Part shown: positions 1-7,104 of the stretch, piece by piece
How the letters are laid out: each line of letters opens with the position of its first letter
Numbering within the stretch: the stretch's first letter is position 1
Assembly (NCBI GenBank): GCA_938039675.1
Contig: CALHUI010000023.1
Location: forward strand, 1-44,241
DNA from: an uncultured Cytophagales bacterium
GTDB taxonomy: Bacteria > Bacteroidota > Bacteroidia > Cytophagales > Thermoflexibacteraceae
Direction: 5' to 3'
Length of the DNA stretch: 44,241 bases
The notes under the pieces: model-generated
Seen by the model: the letters and a program-made list of their open reading frames with translations, nothing else
What the model was told of the DNA's origin: nothing
Databases searched by the model: none
Made by a program: the position numbers and the translations under genes

Positions 1-53
1 ATTATTAACTCTCGTCTATTTAAGCGATTATTTATCAAATTAATGTTTTACAA

Positions 54-1466
54 ATGAAAAGAGTAGTACTTTTTAGCTTGTACACGCTATTTTTAGCGTT
101 GGCTGCATTTGCACAGGACAGGCAAATCAGCGGAACTGTTATAGATGGAGCAGAAAAAGTGCCCCTTCCGGGTGTGTCTATCCTGATTAAGGGGACAAGT
201 TCGGATACATCAACCGATGCAGAGGGAAAATTTCGGATTAATGTACCCGCCAATGCGCAGGTGTTGGTTTTCAGTTTTGTGGGGTATGTGTCTCAGGAAG
301 TAGAAATAGGTAACCGCACGACCATTGACGTAGCATTGCAGCCCGATACAAAAAACTTTACGGGAAGTGGTAGTAACGGGTTATGGTCAGCAAATTAAGC
401 GCGAGGTTACAGGTAACATTGCTAAGGTTGGCAGTGGCGATATTAAAGACATGCCTGTGCCAACTTTCGATAATGCCTTGTAAGGAAAGGCTGCCGGCGT
501 AGTGGTAAACGCAGGCGGCGGAAAGTTGGGGCAGGGCATCCGGATTCGCGTGCGGGGGTAGTCATCCGTTTCTGCTTCCAACGAACCGCTATATGTGATT
601 GACGGTATTCCCGTAACTACTGCCGACTTGGGTTCTTTTGGCGGTGCAACCAACCCGCTGGCCGACATCAACCCGCAGGATATTGAATCAATTGAAATTC
701 TCAAAGATGCCTCTTCCGCCGCCATTTTCGGTTCGCGTGCGGCCAACGGTGTAGTTTTGGTTACGACCAAGCGCGGAAAAGCCGGTAAAACCAATATCAA
801 TTTTGGCGTACAGTTTGGTAATAGCAAACCTACCCGCAAAGTCCGTTTTCTCAATGCACAGGAGTACCGTGATTTTTATCTGATGGCAGCTGCCAACTCC
901 GACCGAATAGACGGTATTCCGATAGATGACCCAGACTCTTACACCTCCTACATAAAAGATTTTATCGCTTTTAACAGTTTAGGTACAAATTCTGATACAG
1001 ATTGGGGCGCGCTTGCATTCCAAGATGCGCCGTTGAGTCAGTATGACCTGAACGTGAACGGCGGCAGCGATAAGACCTCTTCTATCGCACGGGAGTAAAT
1101 ACATTTACATCCAAGCACCGCGATTTATATGGTGATGTTCCAGTGGTGCGCATTACAGAAATGTTCCTGACCCGTGCCGAGTGTAATTTGCGATTGGGGC
1201 AGCAAGTGGGTGCCTCTCCTGTTGCCGATATCAACGCAGTTCGTCAGCGTGCAGGGCTTCCGCCGCTTACAACTGTTACATTAAACGATATCCTGCGGGA
1301 GCGTAAATTAGAACTGGCATTTGAAGGCCATCAAATTCACGATTTGAAGCGCAACCGACTGCCTGTTAATGCTACTTTTAACTTTAACTCCAATGCATTG
1401 GTATTGCCTATTCCACAGCGTGAGATAGATACCAATAAAAATTTGGTGCAGAATCCCGGTTATTAA
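54..1466 (+). pseudogene. Degraded SusC-SusD pair fused by internal deletion
   Basis: This is the remnant of a TonB-dependent SusC-type receptor joined to the last part of a SusD-type lipoprotein. The 5' part (54-398) encodes a signal peptide and a carboxypeptidase-regulatory-like domain (DAEGKF..., SFVGYVSQEVEIG). One extra A in the A-run near 349-354 shifts the frame just before the expected LREVVVTGYG plug start. In the corrected frame the plug continues ([54 protein letters not shown]) but carries in-frame TAA at 481 and TAG at 559, both where Gln is expected. Around 1078-1090, after [10 protein letters not shown], the sequence jumps into a different frame that reads as a SusD C-terminus (VPVVRITEMFLTRAE, INAVRQRAGLPP, LRERKLELAFEG) ending at 1466. 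Most of the receptor barrel and the SusD N-terminal part are missing, roughly 3 kb judging from usual family lengths. Confidence 0.9.
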
Positions 1467-1490
1467 TCGGTTGGATGTGTGTTTTATTAC

Positions 1491-1530
1491 TGCCGATAGC
1501 CTCTCTGCTGTCGGCATTTTTTATTTTTTT
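1491..1530 (+). terminator. Intrinsic terminator of the decayed SusC/D operon
   Basis: A stem TGCCGATAG (1491-1499) pairs with CTGTCGGCA (1508-1516), nine pairs including one G-U, with an 8-nt loop, followed by a T-rich run from 1517. It lies 24 bp after the SusD-like stop, as expected for the end of the original operon. Confidence 0.8.
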
Positions 1531-1591
1531 AACCATACAGTTTGTATGGCATCTGTTTTAGCCTAATTTATATGTCCTTTTTTGAAAAAAT

Positions 1592-2077
1592 ATGGCCAAA
1601 ACAATTCAACTGAATGTCAGCTTACAGGCATATGGCAGCATAGAAGAATTGCCGACGGCCGAGCGCCACTTGTTGGAGGAAGCTCGGCGTGCAACTGAAA
1701 AGGCTTATGCACCCTATTCCAACTTTTACGTAGGCGCGGCGTTGCTTACTGCCAACGGCGAGATTATCAGGGGTACCAATCAGGAAAATGCCGCGTATCC
1801 TTCGGGGTTATGCGCAGAGCGAACAGCCTTGTTTGCTGCCGGCGCTAATAACCCTGATTTGCAGGTGAAAATGCTTGCCGTGACTGCCCGCCGCAAAGGC
1901 GAAGTGCACTATACGGCTGCAAATCCTTGCGGAGCATGCAGGCAGGTAATAGCAGAGTATGAAGACAAACAAAAAAGCCCTATCCGCATTATCATGGAAG
2001 GGCAAAACGGTGAAATATGGGTAGCTGAAGGCATCAACGTGTTGCTACCTTTCCGCTTCAGCAAGGAAAACCTATAA
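1592..2077 (+). CDS. cdd: Cytidine deaminase
   Basis: A 161-aa protein that deaminates cytidine and deoxycytidine to the uridine forms in pyrimidine salvage, in the cytoplasm. The zinc site of the cytidine-deaminase family is complete: C74-A-E76 (CAERTALFAAG), where Glu is the proton shuttle, and PCGACRQ with C113 and C116. The use of Cys in place of His in the first motif and the short length point to the homotetrameric class. The preceding N-terminal YSNFYVGAALLT and TNQENAAYPSGL segments are also typical. The ATG at 1592 is used; no strong ribosome binding site is visible, which is usual in this phylum. A 7-bp hairpin (CCATACA-GTT-TGTATGG, 1533-1549) sits upstream and may be part of the leader or only chance. 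It stands alone, convergent with the next gene. Confidence 0.95.
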   Translation: MAKTIQLNVSLQAYGSIEELPTAERHLLEEARRATEKAYAPYSNFYVGAALLTANGEIIRGTNQENAAYPSGLCAERTALFAAGANNPDLQVKMLAVTARRKGEVHYTAANPCGACRQVIAEYEDKQKSPIRIIMEGQNGEIWVAEGINVLLPFRFSKENL

Positions 2078-2086
2078 GTCGGCCGA

Positions 2087-2572
2087 TTATATGAGCCGCT
2101 CGGCAATCCATTGCGCCAACTCCTCGAGATATTGGCGGTCGGTTTCATCGTAATAATTCAGTTCAGTGCTGTCCACATCCAGTACCATTTGTACTACACC
2201 GTTTTTGATAACCGGTACAACAATTTCTGATTTGGACAATGAACTGCACGCAATATGCCCTGAAAACTGTTCCACGTCAGAAACAATGACGGTTTGCGCC
2301 TGTTGCCATGTACAGCCGCATACGCCCTTGCCAAAAGGAATGCGAGTGCAGGCAATAGGCCCTTGGAAAGGCCCTAGTACCAGTTGATTATCTTTAACCA
2401 AATAGAATCCAACCCAAAAGAAGCCCATGCCTTGTTTGAGTGCCGCTGTAATATTTGCCAGATTAGCGGTCAAGTCCGATTCTGTTTCGGTCAGTGCCTT
2501 AATTTGCGGCAAGAGCGCAGCATACTTTTCAGCCTTGCCCAGCGAAGTGTCTATAATCAGTGTTTCAGCCAT
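2087..2572 (-). CDS. Free methionine-(R)-sulfoxide reductase (GAF domain)
   Basis: A 161-aa single GAF-domain protein of the fRMsr (YebR/MsrC) family, which reduces free methionine-R-sulfoxide in the cytoplasm using thioredoxin. The three family cysteines are visible at C75 (IACTRIPFGKG), C85 (GVCG) and C109 (HIACSSLSKSEIVVP). Their spacing of 10 and 24 residues matches that of the E. coli enzyme. The segment GFYLVKDNQLVLGPFQG and the C-terminal LDVDSTELNYYDETD are also characteristic. It is transcribed divergently from the O-succinylhomoserine sulfhydrylase gene across 65 bp, so a methionine-repair and a methionine-synthesis gene share one intergenic region. A TATTTTTG (-7-like) element for this gene is at 2607-2614 on the minus strand. 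The start ATG at 2572 is well placed for the family length. Confidence 0.93.
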   Translation of the reverse strand: MAETLIIDTSLGKAEKYAALLPQIKALTETESDLTANLANITAALKQGMGFFWVGFYLVKDNQLVLGPFQGPIACTRIPFGKGVCGCTWQQAQTVIVSDVEQFSGHIACSSLSKSEIVVPVIKNGVVQMVLDVDSTELNYYDETDRQYLEELAQWIAERLI

Positions 2573-2637
2573 GGTGCAAAATTAGGAACAAGTATGGTGT
2601 TTACTTCAAAAATACACCTGAGTTGCTAACTTGCGAC

Positions 2638-3819
2638 ATGGAAAATCAGAGCTACCATTTTGAGACGCTGGCCATTCGCACACAGGCCGAACAATCCGAT
2701 TTCAGAGAGCACTCAGTGCCATTGTATCTTACTTCAAGTTTCACGTTTGAAGATGCCGAACAGGCACGGGCACTATTTGCCGATGAGCTACCGGGCAATA
2801 TTTACACCCGTTTTTCAAATCCGAACAATACAGAACTGATTGAAAAACTGTGTCTGCTGGAAGGCACGGAAGACGGTATTGCCACTGCTTCGGGCATGGC
2901 GGCCATGTTTACCGGTATGGCGGCATTACTGCGTGCAGGCGACCACATAGTGGCTTCCCGTTCGGTTTTCGGCTCCACCCATCAAATTCTGACGCAAATT
3001 CTGCCGCGATGGGGCATTACCCATACCTATGCTGATTTAGACCGCCCTGAAAGTTTTGAGGCAGCCATACAGCCGCACACGAAGATGATTTTTGTGGAAA
3101 CGCCTTCTAATCCTGCATTGGATTTAATTGATTTGGAATGGTTAGGAAAATTAGCCGATAAGCGCAATATTATTCTCAATGTGGACAACTGTTTTGCCAC
3201 ACCTTATTTGCAAAATCCTGCCCGATACGGCGCACATTTGGTAACGCACTCGGCCACTAAGTTTATTGATGGGCAAGGGCGCGTTATCGGTGGTGCTATT
3301 TTGGGCAAAAAAGAACTGATTAAAGACATCCGATTTTTTGCCCGACACACCGGCCCTTCCATGTCGCCGTTTAATGCTTGGTTACTTTCCAAAAGTTTGG
3401 AAACGCTGGCAGTACGCATGGAACGTCACTGCGCCAATGCTCATGCGCTTGCTGAAAAACTACTTGGCAATCAGGAAGTTGAATGGGTGAAATATCCTTT
3501 TTTGCCTATCCATCCGCAATATGAACTTGCCAAAAAACAAATGCGTATGGGTGGCGGTATGGTTACTTTTGAATTGAAAGGAGGCATCGAGCGCGCCCGA
3601 AGATTCATGGATAGTCTGCAAATGCTGTCGCTGACCTCCAATTTGGGCGACACACGCACCATTGCCACGCACCCTGCCACGACTACGCACTCTAAACTGA
3701 AAGAACAAGAGCGCGCCGCCGTAGGAATTACCCCCGGGCTGATAAGGGTTTCGGTAGGATTGGAGCATATTGATGACATTTGGTGCGATATAGTACAGGC
3801 CATCGCACATTCTGTTTAA
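2638..3819 (+). CDS. metZ: O-succinylhomoserine sulfhydrylase (Cys/Met PLP family)
   Basis: A 393-aa pyridoxal-phosphate enzyme of the Cys/Met metabolism family. It most likely forms homocysteine from an activated homoserine and sulfide, in the cytoplasm. The PLP lysine is K208 in THSATKFIDGQGRVIGG; the GQGR stretch is typical of MetZ rather than of cystathionine gamma-synthase. Other family marks are YTRFSNPNNTELIEKL, ATASGMAAMFTGMAALL, ETPSNPALDLIDL and the C-terminal NLGDTRTIATHPATTTHSKL and GLIRVSVGLEHIDD. The frame is open back to 2560, but I choose the ATG at 2638 because MENQSYHFETLAIR begins the conserved region and earlier residues overlap the divergent gene's start. Cystathionine gamma-synthase activity cannot be excluded from sequence alone. 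Confidence 0.9.
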   Translation: MENQSYHFETLAIRTQAEQSDFREHSVPLYLTSSFTFEDAEQARALFADELPGNIYTRFSNPNNTELIEKLCLLEGTEDGIATASGMAAMFTGMAALLRAGDHIVASRSVFGSTHQILTQILPRWGITHTYADLDRPESFEAAIQPHTKMIFVETPSNPALDLIDLEWLGKLADKRNIILNVDNCFATPYLQNPARYGAHLVTHSATKFIDGQGRVIGGAILGKKELIKDIRFFARHTGPSMSPFNAWLLSKSLETLAVRMERHCANAHALAEKLLGNQEVEWVKYPFLPIHPQYELAKKQMRMGGGMVTFELKGGIERARRFMDSLQMLSLTSNLGDTRTIATHPATTTHSKLKEQERAAVGITPGLIRVSVGLEHIDDIWCDIVQAIAHSV

Positions 3820-3872
3820 CAAACTTGGTACACATACGGCACATACGAACAAGATACGCAGAAAATACAAAG

Positions 3873-3904
3873 CCCGACGAATTGTCAATATTCGTCGGGT
3901 TTTA
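3873..3904. terminator. Bidirectional terminator between convergent genes
   Basis: A perfect 10-bp inverted repeat, CCCGACGAAT (3873-3882) and ATTCGTCGGG (3890-3899), with a 7-nt loop and TTTTA on the right. It sits between the convergent stops at 3819 and 3937. The left flank is A-rich, giving a weaker T-run on the minus strand. Confidence 0.85.
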
Positions 3905-3936
3905 AGATGTGTTGGGCACAATGGTTTTATCGGTAT

Positions 3937-5019
3937 TTAATCAACCCAGTCTGCAATAAACAAATTGGTGTCTTTGGTGCCATTATTGTTGCGATTGCTG
4001 CTGAAAATCAGTTTTTTGCCATCGGGAGAGAACATTGGGAAAGAGTCAAACACGCCGTCGTATGTAACTTGTTCCATATTGCCTGTTTCAAGGTCAATCA
4101 TGTAGATGTTGAACTGAAACCCCCTTGCCGATGCGTGGTTGGAACTGAATAAAATCTTTTTGCCCGACGGATGGAAAAACGGTGCCCAGTTGGCTTTTCC
4201 CAAATTGGTAACTTGTTTCAAATTGGAGCCGTCGGCATCGCAAATGAAAATTTCCATTTCTGTGGGTTGTACCAAACCTTTTTTGAGCAGGTCTTTATAT
4301 TCTTTAATCTGTTCGGGCGTTTTAGGTCTGGAAGCGCGGAACACAATTTTTGAACCGTCGGGCGAGAAAAAGGCACCGCCGTCGTAGCCCAAATCTTTGG
4401 TAATGCGTTTTTGGTTGCTACCGTCTATATTCATTACCCACAGCTCTAAGTCGCCTGAGCGCATGGAAGTAAAAACAATTTTATCGCCTTTGGGTGAAAC
4501 GGTTGCCTCTGCATCATAACCTTTGTGTTTGGTCAGCTTTTTTTTGATGTTTCCTTTCAGGTCAGCAACAAAAATGTCATAGTCGGGGTGAATTTGCCAA
4601 ACATATTTACCACCTTCTCGCGACGGAGCAACAGGACAGGTCAAGCCTCCCAAATGTGTGGACGCATACAAAATGGTCGTATCGCCCGGCATGAAGTAGG
4701 AACAGGTCGTGCGCCCATGCGAAGTGCTGACCATTTGGGGGCGACCTTTGGACATATCTCCCTCTCTGAGGTCAAAGTAGAAAATCTGGTCGCATTCTAA
4801 ACCCCACATTTTGTAGTTAGACTGGAACACGATTTTTTGCCCGTCAAAACTGAAATAAGCCTCTGCATTGTCGCCGCCAAAAGTAAGTTGGCGAATGTTG
4901 CGCAAGTGTTTTTCCTGCGGATAGCGGAGGCTGTCGGCGTTTTTTTCCTGTGCGTAAGCATTGATGCTCAAAGAGCCGACCAATAATGCTCCGGCAATAG
5001 CTGTTTTGAAAAATTTCAT
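3937..5019 (-). CDS. Secreted TolB-like beta-propeller protein (PD40 repeats)
   Basis: A 360-aa exported protein with WD40-like/PD40 repeats such as those in TolB. Starting at the ATG at 5019, the N-terminus is a signal peptide (MKFFKTAIAGALL...NAYAQ). The frame is open six codons further up to 5037, but that would place extra residues before the signal. Repeats with the pattern F(S/H)P(D/S)GKKI(V/L)FSSNR are visible several times, for example AYFSFDGQKIVFQSN, TVSPKGDKIVFTSMRSGDLELWVMNIDG, FFSPDGSKIVFRASRP, FFHPSGKKILFSSN and MFSPDGKKLIFSSNRN. Each unit ends in D-L/I-(D/E)-(T/G), as propeller blades do. The substrate or partner is not evident; no Tol-Pal genes are nearby. It is divergent from ftsX, and the two -7-like elements overlap. 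Confidence 0.85.
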   Translation of the reverse strand: MKFFKTAIAGALLVGSLSINAYAQEKNADSLRYPQEKHLRNIRQLTFGGDNAEAYFSFDGQKIVFQSNYKMWGLECDQIFYFDLREGDMSKGRPQMVSTSHGRTTCSYFMPGDTTILYASTHLGGLTCPVAPSREGGKYVWQIHPDYDIFVADLKGNIKKKLTKHKGYDAEATVSPKGDKIVFTSMRSGDLELWVMNIDGSNQKRITKDLGYDGGAFFSPDGSKIVFRASRPKTPEQIKEYKDLLKKGLVQPTEMEIFICDADGSNLKQVTNLGKANWAPFFHPSGKKILFSSNHASARGFQFNIYMIDLETGNMEQVTYDGVFDSFPMFSPDGKKLIFSSNRNNNGTKDTNLFIADWVD

Positions 5020-5044
5020 CCAATAATTGTTTACCATTAGCCTA

Positions 5045-5058
5045 CAAAGTTATTTTTG
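5045..5058. promoter_or_regulatory. Overlapping divergent -7 elements
   Basis: Two matches to the Bacteroidota -7 consensus TAnnTTTG overlap head to head: TAACTTTG on the minus strand (5045-5052), facing the TolB-like gene, and TATTTTTG on the plus strand (5051-5058), facing ftsX. A TTG at 5027-5029 lies 21 nt before the plus-strand element. No good -33 is seen for the minus one. Confidence 0.45.
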
Positions 5059-5095
5059 TTCAAAACTTACTCCTAAATTCCACTTACAACGCAAA

Positions 5096-6013
5096 ATGGC
5101 AAAGTCAAATACGAAACAAACGTCTGACAGCAACATTTCTTCGCGAGTCGGAAACTACCAAAGTCGCAACATTATTGTCAGTATAACTGCTGCCTTGTTG
5201 CTTATTGGTGCGTTTACCCTATTTGCATTGCACACAAACAGGTTTACAAAAGTAATACAGTCCAGCATAGAAATTCAGATAATGCTTGAAAATGGCTTGG
5301 ACAGCAAAGACAGCCTGCGCATCGTAAATTTGTTGGTATCCCAACCATTTATTTTGAAGGTAAACGGTCAGCCTAAAATCAGGTATGAGTCTAAAGAGGA
5401 AGCCCTTAAAAGGCTTTCAGAAGAACTGGAAGAAGATATTTTAAGTAACGCACTTGAAAACCCGCTTCGCAACTCATTCATTATCAATATATTGCCCGCT
5501 TATCATAAGAGCGATAAACTTGCCCGCATCAAGGAGCAACTCAATCCCATTCCCGGTATTTTTCAAGTATCTTACGCAGAAGACGTTATGGATAAAATTG
5601 ACAGAAATATTCGTATTGTTGGGTTTATTGTATTTGCACTTGTCATACTTTTGATTGTATTGACAGGTTTTTTTGTGCACACTGCTATCAAATTGGCACT
5701 TTATTCACAACGATTTATTATCAGAAGTATGCAGTTGGTGGGTGCTTCCGACAATTTTATTAAAAAACCTTTTGTTGTGCGTGCAGGACTCTACGGGATG
5801 TTGAGCGGAATTATCGCTTCCATATTGCTTACAGGCGGTTTGTTTTGGTTATACGACGTACTGCCGGAATTTAAACAAGTACAAGAATGGACTTCTACTT
5901 TGTTAATATTTCTATCTTTGCTGCTCGTAGGTGCATTTATTGCAGCGCTGAGTGCTTTCTTTGCCGTTAATAAATACTTGAACCGTTCGCTTGACGAACT
6001 GTATCGTCGTTAG
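5096..6013 (+). CDS. ftsX: Cell-division ABC permease FtsX
   Basis: A 305-aa FtsX-type permease, the membrane partner of FtsE, which controls peptidoglycan hydrolysis at division. The architecture fits: a cytoplasmic N-tail, a first membrane segment around residues 27-48 (IIVSITAALLLIGAFTLFAL), a periplasmic domain of about 110 residues with the PFILKVNGQPKIRYESKEEALKRL stretch that FtsX uses to contact hydrolase activators, and three further membrane segments toward the C-terminus. The C-terminal helices include the FtsX-like SMQLVGASDNFIKKPFVVRAGLYGMLSG. The start is set at the ATG at 5096; the open frame back to 5027 would overlap the divergent promoter. No ftsE is adjacent, which is common in this phylum. 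It heads the cluster with DUF3098 and uppP. Confidence 0.9.
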   Translation: MAKSNTKQTSDSNISSRVGNYQSRNIIVSITAALLLIGAFTLFALHTNRFTKVIQSSIEIQIMLENGLDSKDSLRIVNLLVSQPFILKVNGQPKIRYESKEEALKRLSEELEEDILSNALENPLRNSFIINILPAYHKSDKLARIKEQLNPIPGIFQVSYAEDVMDKIDRNIRIVGFIVFALVILLIVLTGFFVHTAIKLALYSQRFIIRSMQLVGASDNFIKKPFVVRAGLYGMLSGIIASILLTGGLFWLYDVLPEFKQVQEWTSTLLIFLSLLLVGAFIAALSAFFAVNKYLNRSLDELYRR

Positions 6014-6036
6014 TTAAACTATTGAAAATCAAATAT

Positions 6037-6249
6037 ATGCAAAACAAAAAAGGCTTTCCTTTTGCCAAACAAAATTATGTGCTGATGTTGGTCGGCGTTG
6101 GGGTCGTAATGCTGGGCTTCCTGCTGATGGCACTGGACAGCGAAGAGTTTGGTTTTGGCATACTCGGGCTAACCATCGGGCCTGTTACGGTTTTGGCAGG
6201 CTTTGTAGTCGGTTTTTTTGCTATTATGATGAAATCTAAGTCCGAATGA
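6037..6249 (+). CDS. DUF3098 small membrane protein
   Basis: A 70-aa protein with two predicted membrane helices: YVLMLVGVGVVMLGFLLMAL and GILGLTIGPVTVLAGFVVGFFAIMM. The FPFAKQNY start, the EEFGFG turn between the helices and the GPVTVLAGF motif match the DUF3098 family. This family is found in Bacteroidota, typically between ftsX and uppP, as here. The function is unknown; the position suggests an envelope or undecaprenyl-phosphate-related role, which is inference. The frame also allows a TTG start at 6022, but the ATG at 6037 fits the family better. Its stop overlaps the uppP start by four bases (ATGA), indicating translational coupling. Confidence 0.85.
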   Translation: MQNKKGFPFAKQNYVLMLVGVGVVMLGFLLMALDSEEFGFGILGLTIGPVTVLAGFVVGFFAIMMKSKSE

Positions 6250-7058
6250 GCATTTGGGAAGCCATCCTTTTAGGGATTATTCAAGGATTAACGGAGTTTT
6301 TGCCGGTTAGCAGCAGCGGCCACATTGAACTCGGTAAATTCTTTCTGGGGGCGCAATTAAAAGAAAACCTCTTGTTTTCCATCGTTGTCCATGCAGCTAC
6401 TGCATTGAGTACAGTGGTTGTGTTTCGCAAAGAAATCGGCAGACTCTTGACTGGGCTTTTAGAGTTCCGTCGGAATGAAGCATCGGAGTTTGTCGCCAAA
6501 ATCCTTGTTTCTATGATTCCCGTCGGATTTGTCGGAGTGCTGTTTAAAAAGCAAATAGAATCTTTTTTTGAGGGGCAGATTACGCTGGTGGCATCTATGC
6601 TGCTCTGTACAGGTTTGCTGCTTTTGTTTGCCCATTACGCCCGCCCGCAACAGGGTACGGAAGTATCTTTTTGGAAAGCCTTCCTGATAGGTGTTGCGCA
6701 GGCAATCGCCATTTTACCGGGCATTTCGCGCTCAGGTTCAACCATTGCGGCGGCACTGCTGCTGGGTGTCAAACGCGAGCATGCTGCTCCATTCTCCTTT
6801 TTGATGGTCTTACCGCCTATTTTTGGGGCTACTTTGCTGGAAGTAAAGGACTATCTGGAATTAACAGACCCTGAAAAAGTACCTGTGGCTGCTTTGGTCG
6901 GTGGTTTTTTGGCGGCTTTTCCGGTTGGTATGTTTGCTTGCAGCGCAATGATTCGCTTGGTGCGCAACAGTCGCTTGCTGTACTTTGCTATTTATTGCCT
7001 CTTGGTTGGAGCAGGCGTTTTGGCCTACTTGTTTGCTCGCTCATTTATTTCGGATTGA
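6246..7058 (+). CDS. uppP: Undecaprenyl-diphosphatase
   Basis: A 270-aa integral membrane phosphatase of the BacA/UppP family. It dephosphorylates undecaprenyl diphosphate to recycle the lipid carrier for peptidoglycan and surface polysaccharides, and its overproduction is known to confer bacitracin resistance. Both family signatures are complete: GLTEFLPVSSSGH at residues 14-26, with E17 and the serine cluster, and PGISRSGSTIAAALLLG with the catalytic-region arginine. About eight hydrophobic segments are visible across the protein, as expected. It starts inside the stop of the DUF3098 gene and is followed after 46 bp by the acylase gene. In many relatives truB follows; here it does not. Confidence 0.96.
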   Translation: MSIWEAILLGIIQGLTEFLPVSSSGHIELGKFFLGAQLKENLLFSIVVHAATALSTVVVFRKEIGRLLTGLLEFRRNEASEFVAKILVSMIPVGFVGVLFKKQIESFFEGQITLVASMLLCTGLLLLFAHYARPQQGTEVSFWKAFLIGVAQAIAILPGISRSGSTIAAALLLGVKREHAAPFSFLMVLPPIFGATLLEVKDYLELTDPEKVPVAALVGGFLAAFPVGMFACSAMIRLVRNSRLLYFAIYCLLVGAGVLAYLFARSFISD

Positions 7059-7104
7059 TAATTTGAGATAGTAACTTTTGGGCGTTTTAACCCTTTCCTA
7101 TGAA

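Noticed and set aside
481-561. Possible recoding of TAA and TAG as glutamine
   Set aside because: TAA and TAG end many intact genes in the window (TAG at 13790 and 28292, for example), and the same remnant also has a frameshift and a large deletion. Decay is the simpler reading.
1533-1549. CCATACA/TGTATGG hairpin upstream of cdd as a regulatory structure
   Set aside because: It is a perfect but short 7-bp stem next to another terminator, with no second element; kept only as a remark in the cdd entry.
2573-2637. SAM-type riboswitch in front of metZ
   Set aside because: Only 65 bp lie between the divergent starts, with no multi-stem leader and no terminator or sequester hairpin; too short for the known classes.
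3460-3921. 153-aa open frame opposite metZ and its terminator
   Set aside because: It runs through the conserved C-terminus of MetZ and the hairpin; it is a mirror of the real gene.
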